NCBI GenBank assembly: GCA_031257595.1
Contig: JAIROH010000133.1
Span: forward strand, 1 to 14,148
Reading direction: 5' to 3'
Origin: Treponema sp.
Lineage (GTDB): Bacteria > Spirochaetota > Spirochaetia > Treponematales > Breznakiellaceae
DNA: 14,148 bases
The notes beneath the pieces are model-generated. The model saw only the letters and a program-made list of their open reading frames with translations, did not search any database and was not told the DNA's origin. This document shows positions 1-7,406 of this stretch, in pieces; the stretch's first letter is position 1, and every line of letters begins with the position of its first letter. A program made the position numbers and the translations under genes.

Positions 1-202
1 GTTCAAGCCCCAGGATGATCGTAATTTCTTCGCCGTATTGGGCGTCCAGATGTTTTGACGCAAGGCGCGCCGGATTATCGGCGGGCAGGAAGGCGGTCAT
101 GTTGTTGTCCATCCGCGCCCTGGGAAGCTGGGTCGCGAAAAACACGGTGATGGTGGCGATGACTCCCACTATCACCCAGGGATATTTGAAAAATTTCTCC
201 AA
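1..202 (-). CDS. RND/MMPL-family exporter, N-terminal fragment
   Basis: The 67 visible residues begin MEKFFKYPWVIVGVIATITV, a short cytoplasmic head followed by one hydrophobic segment (about residues 8-24). A periplasm-like stretch follows with DNNMTAFLPADNPARLASK and a turn into TIILGLE. This is the usual start of RND-superfamily (MMPL/SSD-type) permeases, which move lipids or hydrophobic compounds across the inner membrane with the proton gradient. The start is a TTG at 202-200; an AAGGA Shine-Dalgarno at 215-211 lies 8 nt upstream and no ATG fits better. The gene runs off the left edge, so the substrate cannot be guessed. It is divergent from the TetR-type gene at 416, and regulation by that protein is the natural inference. 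Confidence 0.75.
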   Translation of the reverse strand, partial: MEKFFKYPWVIVGVIATITVFFATQLPRARMDNNMTAFLPADNPARLASKHLDAQYGEEITIILGLE

Positions 203-302
203 GATAACACTCCTTAGTAATTGAACTTGTTTCATCGACCCGAAGGTTCGCGCCGGCCGGGTTTTAGACAAGCTCAATTGACGTTAGAGAAAGCATACTA
301 TA

Positions 303-332
303 TTGCGATTAACAAAAAGTAACATTTATACT
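303..332 (+). promoter_or_regulatory. Candidate promoter of the TetR-type gene
   Basis: TTGCGA at 303-308 and TATACT at 327-332 are separated by 18 nt. Transcription would start near 339, just before the large palindrome at 344-378, so a bound repressor would block the promoter. It is a hand-read motif only. The -10 match is good and the -35 match is moderate. Confidence 0.35.
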
Positions 333-343
333 ATTCTTATATT

Positions 344-378
344 GAAACCTAACAGTATGTAATATTCTGTTGGATTTC
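344..378. promoter_or_regulatory. Candidate TetR operator (35-bp palindrome)
   Basis: Two 15-nt arms (344-358 and 364-378) around a 5-nt centre match at 12 of 15 positions. The arms share GAAA at the outer ends and AACAG/CTGTT inside. The site lies in the AT-rich gap between the divergent exporter and TetR-type genes. TetR-family proteins bind such palindromes as dimers, usually in their own intergenic region, so autoregulation and control of the exporter is the simple reading. Confidence 0.5.
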
Positions 379-415
379 TTGACATAATCGAATGAAATGT
401 AAGATGGGAGACGCG

Positions 416-1000
416 ATGAAAAATGCGGATATCAGGGTTCGGTTTACCCGGAAAGCGCTGCAAGACAGCCTTCTTGCGCTTATGAAAGAAAAGTCTATTC
501 TTGACATCACGGTTAAGGAGATTTGCGGGACCGCCGGTATTTCCCGCCCGACTTTTTATACGTATTACAAGGACCAATACGACCTTCTCCGGCAAATAGA
601 AGAACAGACGCTTATTGAAGCGGAAAAAATTATTTTTTCTCCCATAAACACGGCGGGGAAATCAGGCGGACTGGAGGCTGCCGTTATTTTACAGGGGCTG
701 TTGCAGTACATTGCCGATAACAGTAATTCAATTCAGGTGCTGTTAAGCGAAAATGGGAACAGTGGTTTTCAAAAAAAATTTTTCCGCAGGGGCGCCGGGA
801 ATATACGGCGGCTCACGGAAGCCGCCGGCGTTGCATCACAGGATAAAGCGGCCAGGTATGGTTTCGTTTTTATGATAGGCGGCATGCTCACGCTTGTGCA
901 GGAATGGCTTAAAAACGGTATGGATGCGCCGGTACCGGAGATGGTAAAGGTCCTCATCAGGTTCACAAGGGAGGCGCTGGGGGAACGAGGACTACACTAA
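416..1000 (+). CDS. TetR/AcrR-family transcriptional regulator
   Basis: A 194-residue protein, the usual size for the family. Residues 8-58 form the N-terminal DNA-binding domain: a basic helix (RFTRKALQDSLLALM), then ITVKEICGTAGISRPTFYTYY, which is the classic TetR helix-turn-helix ending in the aromatic FYTYYKD signature. The rest is a helical ligand and dimer domain without a recognisable ligand class. The start at 416 is preferred over an in-frame ATG at 392 because GGGAG sits 5 nt upstream of it. The gene is divergent from the RND exporter, with a palindrome between them, the standard layout of an efflux pump and its local repressor. Confidence 0.85.
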   Translation: MKNADIRVRFTRKALQDSLLALMKEKSILDITVKEICGTAGISRPTFYTYYKDQYDLLRQIEEQTLIEAEKIIFSPINTAGKSGGLEAAVILQGLLQYIADNSNSIQVLLSENGNSGFQKKFFRRGAGNIRRLTEAAGVASQDKAARYGFVFMIGGMLTLVQEWLKNGMDAPVPEMVKVLIRFTREALGERGLH

Positions 1001-1008
1001 CCAAGGCT

Positions 1009-1055
1009 AAGGCATCGCATCTCCTGATGCCTTCCCAAAACTTCAGTTCTTGGGA
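1009..1055 (+). terminator. Tandem hairpins after the TetR-type gene
   Basis: AAGGCATC (1009-1016) pairs with GATGCCTT (1026-1033). The second hairpin pairs TCCCAA (1033-1038) with TTGGGA (1050-1055) and AC (1040-1041) with GT (1046-1047) around a TTCA loop. They begin 9 nt after the TetR stop. No T-run follows directly (TTTTTT occurs only at 1073-1078), so termination is plausible but not canonical. Confidence 0.3.
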
Positions 1056-1106
1056 CCAGCTCTATCAATAGCGTTTTTTATGTAAGCCATTTTAAAGATA
1101 ATAGAG

Positions 1107-1165
1107 GCTCTTTCAAAACTTCAGTTTTGAGAGAGCAACCACTGAAAAAAGCAGTTTTGTAGGCC
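1107..1165 (-). repeat. Hairpin plus A-tract module, copy 1
   Basis: A 14-bp arm (1107-1120) pairs with 1123-1136 at 13 of 14 positions, with the loop sequence ACTTCAGT at its tip. It is followed by an ACCACT, an A6 tract, GCAGTTTTGTA and GGCC. The same order of parts recurs at 10765-10822 with a different but again self-complementary stem. Read on the minus strand the A6 tract becomes a T6 run after the outer stem of the adjoining repeat (1150-1231), so the whole may act as a minus-strand terminator-like structure. Confidence 0.55.
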
Positions 1166-1231
1166 ATGGTATAAAAATTCACTTTCGTGAATTTTTATAC
1201 GTTTTTATGCACAAGTGCGACAAACTGCTAG
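1150..1231 (-). repeat. Structured intergenic repeat, copy A
   Basis: Positions 1165-1231 match 7415-7481 at 64 of 67 bases. Inside is a perfect 14-bp hairpin (1169-1182 with 1187-1200, loop TTTC) and a small GCAC-AA-GTGC hairpin. An outer stem, GCAGTTTTG at 1151-1159 with CAAACTGC at 1221-1228, encloses both, giving a three-way-junction shape. On the minus strand the outer stem is followed by TTTTTT. No protein is encoded. Confidence 0.8.
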
Positions 1232-1335
1232 GATCATGTCAAAAGAACACAGGGGTGGTATTAACCCCGCCGCCCCCATATAGTCAAGCCGCGCTCCATG
1301 GCTATTGCGGGAATGTGCGCCGCCCTGGCAAAAAA
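1232..1335. other. Non-coding gap
   Basis: Nothing clear is seen here except a weak hairpin, GGGGT with ACCCC near 1251-1268. The minus-strand reading just before repeat copy A ends in a peptide resembling that beside copy B; see the findings. Confidence 0.4.
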
Positions 1336-1363
1336 TTGACATTTCAAAAAAGTCCCGTATAAT
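1336..1363 (+). promoter_or_regulatory. Consensus sigma70-type promoter
   Basis: TTGACA at 1336-1341 and TATAAT at 1358-1363 match both consensus boxes, with a 16-nt spacer. The predicted start of transcription is about 1370-1371. That is the ATG of the next gene, so the mRNA would have no leader. Confidence 0.8.
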
Positions 1364-1370
1364 AATACGC

Positions 1371-1907
1371 ATGATAAAAGGTATTGCGCAGTTTATTGCC
1401 GCGTTGAACGGCAATCTCAAGCGGGGACAAATCGCCTCCGGTTTTGCCTGGGGCGTTCTTCTTGGCCTTGTACCCGCGGGTAACTTCTTCTGGATAGCGC
1501 TTTTCGTCGTCTCGTTCTTCTTCCGGCACCACCAGGGCAGTAAAATTCTCGTTATGGCGATAATCAAGGCTCTAGGGTTTGCCATTGCTCCCCTTGTGGA
1601 CGCCCTGGGCTGGGAAATTCTCCATATCGAAAGCCTTCAGGAGCTTTTTACCACGTTGTACAACATGCCTTTTGTTCCGTTTACCGGCTTTAACAACACC
1701 CTCGTAGCGGGAGGCCTCGCGGCCGGCATTGTACTCTGGATTCCCGTTTATTTTCTTATCAGGCCGCTTGTCCCCATTTACCGGAAAAGCCTGGGACCGA
1801 AGATTAGAAATTCAAAACTGGTACAAAATATCACCAAAATTCCGCTAATCTCCTCCATTCTTTCTACGGCCCATTCGATACAGGAAAAAGCCGCTCATTT
1901 CAGTTAG
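1371..1907 (+). CDS. DUF2062-like membrane protein (TIGR03546-type)
   Basis: A 178-residue protein. The N-terminus (IAQFIAALNGNLKRGQIASGFAWGVLLGLVPAGNFFW) has the basic-then-hydrophobic pattern with LGLVPxGN seen in DUF2062-like proteins. Three to four membrane segments follow, at about residues 24-50, 60-75 and 108-130, and the tail is polar and basic. It is followed 15 nt later by the TIGR03545-type gene, and these two families are known to occur side by side, so a joint but unknown envelope role is inferred. The start at 1371 is chosen because upstream in-frame starts lie within or before the promoter. No Shine-Dalgarno sequence is present, which fits a leaderless message. Confidence 0.75.
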   Translation: MIKGIAQFIAALNGNLKRGQIASGFAWGVLLGLVPAGNFFWIALFVVSFFFRHHQGSKILVMAIIKALGFAIAPLVDALGWEILHIESLQELFTTLYNMPFVPFTGFNNTLVAGGLAAGIVLWIPVYFLIRPLVPIYRKSLGPKIRNSKLVQNITKIPLISSILSTAHSIQEKAAHFS

Positions 1908-1922
1908 CGCAGGGAGAAATAT

Positions 1923-4052
1923 ATGTCAAAAAAAATTCCAGGCATGTTTCGCAAGCCGTATTCAGAAAAACGTTTTAACAAAAAAATACTCAAATTTATT
2001 GAACAGCCCGGTGACAAAGAATTCCTCGTTTCCGTCTTTGACCTTCGCGACGGGGTGTATACCCTTAAAGCCGCGTCCCCTCTGGGCGAAGAAGCCTCCG
2101 CCGAGGAGAAGAAGGCAAGGGACAGAACGGTCAAGCGGCTTACAGTTCTCGCCAGGGCGATAAAGGTAAACCGCCAGGGCGTGGTAAAGCTCCTTCCCCT
2201 GACGGCGTTTGCCGTTCTTGTTACCGGCCTTGTGGTCTTTTTCAGCTTTTTCATGGATCCGGTACTTGAGGGTCTTTTGGAAAAGGGGCTTGAAAATGTT
2301 TTTGAAGCCCGCTGCGACGTAAACAAATTCCACCTGGGACCGCTCCGCTTTCGTATCGGCATAGAATCGGTAATTGTGGCCAACCGCGACGAGCCGATGA
2401 AGAATCTGTTTGAAACCGGCAGGCTTGAGATCAGGCTGAGGCCCCAGGCGGTACTGCGCGGCAAAGTTTATATTGAAGAACTGCGGGCGGACAGCCTCCG
2501 TTTTGGGACCTCCCGTACCGTGTCCGGGGCATTGCCCGAATACGCCGCGAAGATTGCCGCCCGGCGCGAAAAGCCGCCGGCCCCGCCGATCGTGGATCTG
2601 TCGAACTTTGACGCGATGGGACTCCTTAACCGGGAATACGACAAGCTTGCGTCACCCAGGGCGTTCGAGTCCGCCGTATCGGCCTATGACGAAGCCAGGG
2701 CCCGCTGGGAAAACCAGTATACCAGGGCAAACGAACAGGTCGCCGAGCTGCGAACCGCCGTTCAGCCTATCCTGAATATCAACATCAACAATATCAGAAG
2801 CGTGGAAGAAGTGACAAAAATCGTGTCGGACATAAACACCCTGGCCGGTTCGGTGGAAAACGCCCGAAACGAGGTCAAAACCATTGTCGATGGCGTTCAG
2901 AAAGACATCGGAACGGCGCAGAATCTCGAAAGAACCGCCAGAGAAGCCCTGCAGAGCGATATTGATCATCTCAAGTCGTACCTTGATCTTGGAAGCGGCA
3001 ATGCCCTTAAAGCCCTTGAGCCTTCCATACGGGAGATACTTTCCGATGAAATTGAACAGTACATAGCCTATGGCCAAAGAGCCCTCGAGGCGTTTGAAAA
3101 GATCAAGGCCCTGCAGGCCCGGATTCCCAAATCGGAACCCACGCCCAAAAAGCAGGTTTTCCGGGGCAGGAATGTCGCGTTCCCGACCCAGGCGTATCCG
3201 GTGTTTTATCTGGGGGAAATGGCTTCGGACTTTACCCTTGGCGGCTGGAACTGGGGCTTTGACCTGCTTGGCGTCAGCTCCGACCCGGATCTGACGGGCA
3301 GGCCCACGGAGCTGAAACTGGCCCTTGCCGAACAGGGAAGCTACGGCAGGACGGCCCGCTTTGACGGCAGCGCCGATTTTAGGACCAATGCCCGGCAATA
3401 CTTCAGCGCCGCCGTTACCGGAGACAATTTTCCGCTGGACCTCAGGGGTGATTTAAGCGCCGTCGGTATCGGCGGCTTTTCCGGGAACGTCGGCTTTAGC
3501 GCCAACCTTTCCGGCGGCAGGGGCGGCGCCGCTTCGGGCGGGGGAGGCGTTGACATAGACGAACCGCGGCTTATAGATCCGGAAGGAACGATAGCCGAAG
3601 TAATTGCGGAAGTGTTAACGGATCGGAACAACATCAACCTCGCCGTACGGTTCGAGCATAATCCGGGAGAAGACGACATTTTTTCGGTTACTGCCAACAT
3701 AGGCGAGCTTATCTCGGCGGCCCTGCGGCGCGCCGCCGAACGCTACATCCGGCAGGCCGAGGCTGCCATCGAACGGGCCATACGGGAAAAGCTTTCCGCC
3801 TACCTGGACGAAAGATGGGTTTCCCGTGAAGACCTGGACTCAATTTTCGCGGCGGTAAAGGGAGACCAGGCCGCCATCGACAGGCTTAAATCATCCCTGG
3901 AAGAAAAAAAGAACGAAGCCGAACGGAAGATCCGCGGAGCCGCCGAAGAAGCCGTAAAAAAGGCGGAAGAAGAGGCAAAACGCCAGGCGGAAGAGGCCGC
4001 CAACAAGGCGCTGCAAAACGTACTCCCCGGGGGGATCAAGCTGCCCTTCTAG
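1923..4052 (+). CDS. Large membrane-anchored coiled-coil protein (TIGR03545-type)
   Basis: A 709-residue protein. Residues 1-88 are cytoplasmic and charged. Residues 89-111 form a single membrane segment, followed by a region resembling AsmA/DUF748-like lipid-transport proteins (LGPLRFRIGIESVIV, LEIRLRPQAVLRGKVYIEEL). Residues about 230-390 are helical and coiled-coil rich. A beta-rich and glycine-rich part (about 400-550) follows, and the end is an Ala/Glu/Lys coiled coil (about 600-700). The start has AGGGAG 6 nt upstream. It is probably co-transcribed with the DUF2062-like gene. Function is unknown; an inner-membrane protein reaching into the periplasm is inferred. The TAG stop at 4050-4052 uses the TA that bounds the following fold-back element, so the original C-terminus may have been different. 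Confidence 0.75.
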   Translation: MSKKIPGMFRKPYSEKRFNKKILKFIEQPGDKEFLVSVFDLRDGVYTLKAASPLGEEASAEEKKARDRTVKRLTVLARAIKVNRQGVVKLLPLTAFAVLVTGLVVFFSFFMDPVLEGLLEKGLENVFEARCDVNKFHLGPLRFRIGIESVIVANRDEPMKNLFETGRLEIRLRPQAVLRGKVYIEELRADSLRFGTSRTVSGALPEYAAKIAARREKPPAPPIVDLSNFDAMGLLNREYDKLASPRAFESAVSAYDEARARWENQYTRANEQVAELRTAVQPILNININNIRSVEEVTKIVSDINTLAGSVENARNEVKTIVDGVQKDIGTAQNLERTAREALQSDIDHLKSYLDLGSGNALKALEPSIREILSDEIEQYIAYGQRALEAFEKIKALQARIPKSEPTPKKQVFRGRNVAFPTQAYPVFYLGEMASDFTLGGWNWGFDLLGVSSDPDLTGRPTELKLALAEQGSYGRTARFDGSADFRTNARQYFSAAVTGDNFPLDLRGDLSAVGIGGFSGNVGFSANLSGGRGGAASGGGGVDIDEPRLIDPEGTIAEVIAEVLTDRNNINLAVRFEHNPGEDDIFSVTANIGELISAALRRAAERYIRQAEAAIERAIREKLSAYLDERWVSREDLDSIFAAVKGDQAAIDRLKSSLEEKKNEAERKIRGAAEEAVKKAEEEAKRQAEEAANKALQNVLPGGIKLPF

Positions 4053-4337
4053 TGTTTTGTCCTGGACAGATATAGACAAGACCCTCTTCTGTAAGCAAAA
4101 GCCCACTCTGATGGTTTTGGCAAAAGCAAAATATGAATACTGTCAATATCCATGCCGCCGGGGTTTTTGGCAGGTACACCTACGAAAAAGCGGCACGGGG
4201 TGTCCGCAAAAACCGGGCCGGACTTGTTCCGGAACGGATTTTTGCGGACAGGCCCCCCAGACTTTTTCGTGTGCCTGCCTCGATAATCAGCGGCATGGAT
4301 ATTGGTTTGTTGGCATTTTGATTTGGACAGAACATTA
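4050..4337. mobile_element. Candidate TA-bounded fold-back MITE (288 bp)
   Basis: The ends read TAGTGTTTTGTCC (4050-4062) and, on the other strand, TAATGTTCTGTCC (4337-4325), matching at 11 of 13 and each starting with TA. Inside are nested perfect arms: 4145-4158 with 4290-4303 (14 bp), 4169-4174 with 4274-4279, 4182-4190 with 4262-4270 (9 bp), and 4201-4212 with 4239-4250 (12 bp). The element therefore folds almost end to end. No protein is encoded. It fills the gap between two convergent genes exactly, from stop codon to stop codon. TA duplication and terminal inverted repeats are typical of MITEs mobilised by IS630/Tc1-mariner transposases. No transposase lies in this window, so mobility is inferred. 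Confidence 0.65.
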
Positions 4338-4340
4338 TAA

Positions 4341-5585
4341 CTACACATGGCGGCTTTCCAGCGATTTTAGCGAGGTAAAGCCGGGATCGGCGTTAAAGAA
4401 AGCGTTTTCCTTTCCCTTTACCACAAGCCGCTTCTCTTCCGCCGTAACACTGTCTACGCCCTCGTCAAGGTCCCCGCAGAAGGCAAACAGGGTTCCGTAA
4501 CGCAGGGTTTTTTGGCCCATTGCCGGGATAACCGTTGTGGCGGGATTCCCCAGAAGGCTTTTCTGGTTTCGGGCGTATTCAAGGCCGTTTGCGAACGCGG
4601 AAAGCGAATTTTCAAGTCCAAGACAGTAGCTAAGATCCGGGCCCCCTTCGTAGGGCGCCCAGGGAGTAAAGGGCCTGCCGCCGTACTGCATCCAGAGGTT
4701 GTTAAAATAGAGGATAATGTCGTCTTCTCCGGCGGCGGCGGGGCCGGTAAAGAAAGAAAGGTACAGCATATCAAGGCAGGGATTTACCAGGGAAAGCCAG
4801 CCGGTAAACGCTGTTTTGGAAATGGCCCCGGCGGCAAAATCGGTGTAACCGTTGGGGGCAGGCACTACCGACAGATCCGTTTTGCCGCCCCGCAAAAGCG
4901 GCGCCCTGGAAAGCGAACCGAATTCGGCGCCGAGGGCAAGCCGGGTCGTGGTGTCGAATTCGCTCCCCGGCGGCGGGGTCATCCAGGATTTTGCCGCGCC
5001 CGAAATACGGCAGCCGGGGGACAAAAAAGGGCTGCCTGTAGTGTTGTGCCATCCGGCGCAAATTTCAACATTGCCGGCGCCGCGGTTCCGTACCCGGATG
5101 CTGGTATAAAGTACGCTTTGACCGGGGAGAATGGCGTCTATTTTACTGAACGAAAGAGGCATTGCCTTATCGGGGCTTTCCATAACGGAAAGCGCCCACA
5201 GGGCCCCGCTGGCTTCATCGCTGTCGATGGTTACATGGCGCCATTCCTGATTCGCCGTCCAGCCGTGGGGCGGCATGTGGATACCGTCTATAATATGACC
5301 CGGCCCAAAATTGGGAATACAGGGGAATGAACCCGCCATCTGGTATAAAAGGTTTGCTTTCCAGAACGAACCGTGCGCCGCGTCGTTATAGGGTTTTCCC
5401 GAATTCGAGCGGAACCAGGGCATCCAGTGCGCGTTGATCCATTCGCCGTTACGGTTTCCGGAAAATTCCGGAATCATTCCGCCCGTGTCGTCGATCATGA
5501 CCCTTAGGCTGTCGTGCTCAAGGACAGTGGCCGCCCGCTCTCCGATTTCAGTTACTCTTGAAACAGAACCGTTTATATCCGGCAT
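4341..5585 (-). CDS. Galactose-mutarotase-like protein
   Basis: A 414-residue soluble protein with no signal peptide. The middle carries the family's patterns: MPPHGWTANQEW around residues 104-115, resembling the HGF-type first histidine of aldose 1-epimerases, and CAGWHNTTGSPF around 177-187, resembling the second GxH motif. H107 and H180 are the candidate active-site histidines. The family interconverts sugar anomers or binds carbohydrates through a beta-sandwich. The early motif EWINAHWMPWFRSNSGKPYND is not familiar from characterised mutarotases, so the substrate is open. The start has AGGAG upstream and lies 49 nt after the PAP2-like gene, so the two may form an operon. The stop abuts the fold-back element. 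Confidence 0.6.
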   Translation of the reverse strand: MPDINGSVSRVTEIGERAATVLEHDSLRVMIDDTGGMIPEFSGNRNGEWINAHWMPWFRSNSGKPYNDAAHGSFWKANLLYQMAGSFPCIPNFGPGHIIDGIHMPPHGWTANQEWRHVTIDSDEASGALWALSVMESPDKAMPLSFSKIDAILPGQSVLYTSIRVRNRGAGNVEICAGWHNTTGSPFLSPGCRISGAAKSWMTPPPGSEFDTTTRLALGAEFGSLSRAPLLRGGKTDLSVVPAPNGYTDFAAGAISKTAFTGWLSLVNPCLDMLYLSFFTGPAAAGEDDIILYFNNLWMQYGGRPFTPWAPYEGGPDLSYCLGLENSLSAFANGLEYARNQKSLLGNPATTVIPAMGQKTLRYGTLFAFCGDLDEGVDSVTAEEKRLVVKGKENAFFNADPGFTSLKSLESRHV

Positions 5586-5634
5586 AGTCTTCTCCTTGCT
5601 TCCTTAGAAAGAATATCCGAGTTTATCCGATAGT

Positions 5635-6519
5635 TCAATGTCCGCGTTCTCCAACACGGGGAAGGGAACCAAGAAAGTCGAGCAGCGGTTCCGTCCAATG
5701 TCCCGCGTTTTTTCCCTGTTCGACAAAGCGGCGGTAAAGACCCGCGATATGGCCGCGAATTTCCGGAATGTCTTCCTCCTTAACCGCGTCTTTTTCGGGA
5801 AAACCGCCCCCGCGGGAAAAAAGACCTTTTACGAAAATCTCCGCCTCTTCCGGAGGAAAAAGATCCGGATCGAAACGGCTCATCGCGTACATCGCCGCCG
5901 AAACGCAGTTGACGCTGTGCTGCTTTACATAGAGAATCGCCTGGGTAATGTTCAGGGCCTGCCGTTTTACCGATTCAAGTTCCGCGGCATACCTGTTTTG
6001 ATCGTTCATGGAAACGAGTATCTGCCGGAACGCGGTATAGACCCGTATGGCAATCATCACATGGAGGCTGGGTATACACATCAAATGGGGATCGGCCATG
6101 TGGATAAGGAAAAAGCGTATCCCCTTGAGGTAACGGGGGCGGCGGGTGGTTGAAAAATTTTTCCGGTATACTTCGGCCGCAAAGACGTACAACTTTTCAA
6201 TGGATCGTACAAATTCAAAGGCGGGCTTTGTCCTGTTCTTTCCGTAGTGCGCAAAGAGAAATCCGACAATCCTAATCCAGAAGGCGACAAAATCGAGGTA
6301 GATGTTTACCCGCCGGGGATTAAAGGGAATGCGGCTGTCCACAGGATGATCAGCCAGAGATACGGGAATACGTTTCGGAAAAAGCAGCGCCCTGTACTGC
6401 GGCAGGAAAAAAAAACGCAGTGCGGTAAAACCGCAGCTGACAAAAGCTTTTCTAAGCCGCTTTTTAAGGAGAGATCTTATTACGATTTTCCAAACGGATT
6501 CGACATGTAGAATTTCCAT
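5635..6519 (-). CDS. Divergent PAP2-like membrane protein
   Basis: A 294-residue basic protein with hydrophobic stretches near residues 30-48, 73-92 and 135-162. Three spaced signatures recall the PAP2 phosphatase/lipid-phosphotransferase superfamily. The first is K120-x6-R127-P128, matching KX6RP exactly. The second is CIPSLHV at 148-154, as in the PSLH subgroup (inositol-phosphoceramide-synthase type) rather than PSGH. The third is KQH at 199-201, where the third-motif histidine is expected. The aspartate normally four residues after that histidine is C205 here, and the SR pair is absent, so activity may be altered. PAP2 enzymes act on phospholipid headgroups at the membrane. The C-terminal 90 residues are soluble and unrecognised. 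Family assignment is by motif only. Confidence 0.5.
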   Translation of the reverse strand: MEILHVESVWKIVIRSLLKKRLRKAFVSCGFTALRFFFLPQYRALLFPKRIPVSLADHPVDSRIPFNPRRVNIYLDFVAFWIRIVGFLFAHYGKNRTKPAFEFVRSIEKLYVFAAEVYRKNFSTTRRPRYLKGIRFFLIHMADPHLMCIPSLHVMIAIRVYTAFRQILVSMNDQNRYAAELESVKRQALNITQAILYVKQHSVNCVSAAMYAMSRFDPDLFPPEEAEIFVKGLFSRGGGFPEKDAVKEEDIPEIRGHIAGLYRRFVEQGKNAGHWTEPLLDFLGSLPRVGERGH

Positions 6520-6530
6520 CCTAAGCCATT

Positions 6531-6559
6531 ACTATACAACGGCTTTTTTTCAGGCGCAA
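6531..6559 (-). promoter_or_regulatory. Candidate promoter of the PAP2-like gene
   Basis: On the minus strand TTGCGC (6559-6554) and TATAGT (6536-6531) are 17 nt apart. The predicted transcription start is only a few bases before the ATG at 6519, and no clear Shine-Dalgarno lies between them. Confidence 0.45.
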
Positions 6560-6592
6560 GCGGAACAAGCTCCCGTTTTTGTACCGCTCACG

Positions 6593-6621
6593 TTGACGCC
6601 GCCGGAAAAAACCGGTATCTT
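6593..6621 (+). promoter_or_regulatory. Candidate promoter of the DUF554 gene
   Basis: TTGACG (6593-6598) and TATCTT (6616-6621) are 17 nt apart. Six bases separate the -10 box from the ATG at 6628, so transcription should start at about the A of the start codon. No Shine-Dalgarno is present. Confidence 0.55.
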
Positions 6622-6627
6622 GTTTTC

Positions 6628-7338
6628 ATGCTTGGACCTCTGGTAAACGCCGCCGTTATTGTCGTCTGCGCCCTTTTGGGCCGTTTTTTGGTAAAGGGAA
6701 TCCCCGCCAGGTTTGAAGAAACGCTTAAAAAGGGTATCGGCCTTGCCATCATTTATTTGGGAATACGGGGCGCCTTTGACAACAAGAAGGTGCTCCTTTT
6801 AATCATGAGCCTTGTCGCCGGCGCGCTTGCAGGCGAGTTAATCGACATTGACAAATGGATGAACCGCGCGGGTCTTTGGGCGGAAAAAAAACTCGGGGAC
6901 GGTAAAACCGGAACGGCGGGGAATTTTGCCAAAGGTTTTGCCGCCGCCAGCATACTGTTCTGTACCGGATCGATGGCCCTTGTCGGTTCCATGCAGTCCG
7001 GCCTCGCGGGCAACCATCAAACCCTCTTTGCCAAATCCATTTTGGACGGATCCATCTCTATCGTATTCGGCGCCTCGCTGGGAATCGGCGTGGCGTTCGC
7101 GGCCCTTCCGGTGTTTGTTTACCAGGGCGGCATAGCCCTGCTTTCAATGGCGATACGGGATTTTCTTTCCCCGGATCTTATCAACGAAATGTCCGCGGTA
7201 GGAAACCTTCTTGTCGCCGCCATTGGCGTAAACTTTGTCGGTCTTTCCGAAGGCAGGGAAATACGGGTAGCCAATCTTATCCCGGCGGTTTTTGTCCCCG
7301 GAATTTATATGACCCTGGAAAGGCTTGTAACGCTCTAG
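6628..7338 (+). CDS. DUF554 membrane protein (YdfK/YqgA-like)
   Basis: A 236-residue integral membrane protein of the usual DUF554 length, with about seven hydrophobic segments. Recognisable family stretches are the opening LGPLVNAAVIVVCALLGRFL, the internal GAFDNKKVLLLIMSLVAGALAGELIDID, ILFCTGSMALVGSMQSGLAGNH near residues 110-132, and SILDGSISIVFGASLGIGVAFAALPVFVYQGG after it. Two related halves give the family its repeat fold. The substrate is unknown; a transport role is presumed. It is transcribed alone from its own promoter, divergent from the PAP2-like gene. The TAG stop (7336-7338) lies within the first bases of the structured repeat that follows. Confidence 0.85.
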   Translation: MLGPLVNAAVIVVCALLGRFLVKGIPARFEETLKKGIGLAIIYLGIRGAFDNKKVLLLIMSLVAGALAGELIDIDKWMNRAGLWAEKKLGDGKTGTAGNFAKGFAAASILFCTGSMALVGSMQSGLAGNHQTLFAKSILDGSISIVFGASLGIGVAFAALPVFVYQGGIALLSMAIRDFLSPDLINEMSAVGNLLVAAIGVNFVGLSEGREIRVANLIPAVFVPGIYMTLERLVTL

Positions 7339-7401
7339 GAGCCTGTTGCGCTTGTGGATATTTTTGCATACTTATGCAAAAATATCCCGATTTACGGGCT
7401 C
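7338..7401 (+). repeat. Structured intergenic repeat, copy C (after DUF554)
   Basis: GGAGCC (7338-7343) pairs with GGCTCC (7396-7401). Within it is a perfect 14-bp hairpin, 7356-7369 with 7374-7387, loop ACTT. The segment TGTTGCGCTTGTG (7344-7356) matches TGTTGCACTTGTG in copy B read on the opposite strand, although the stems are quite different. It lies directly at the gene end, so a role in transcript termination or 3'-end stability is possible. Confidence 0.6.
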
Positions 7402-7406
7402 CTTTG

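Noticed and set aside
1150..1231. tRNA or known riboswitch
   Set aside because: The three-stem shape has no anticodon arm, T-loop sequence or recognised aptamer core.
1344..1585. Minus-strand open frames across the DUF2062-like gene
   Set aside because: They are opposite to a well-supported membrane protein with a consensus promoter, and have no ribosome sites.
4057..4500. Plus-strand frame running through the fold-back element
   Set aside because: It spans the inverted arms and enters the complement of the mutarotase-like gene; no ribosome site or protein-like composition.
4512..5330. Long plus-strand frame of 272 codons
   Set aside because: It is the complement of the mutarotase-like gene; the composition (Gly/Arg/Pro-rich) is typical of antisense to GC-rich coding sequence.
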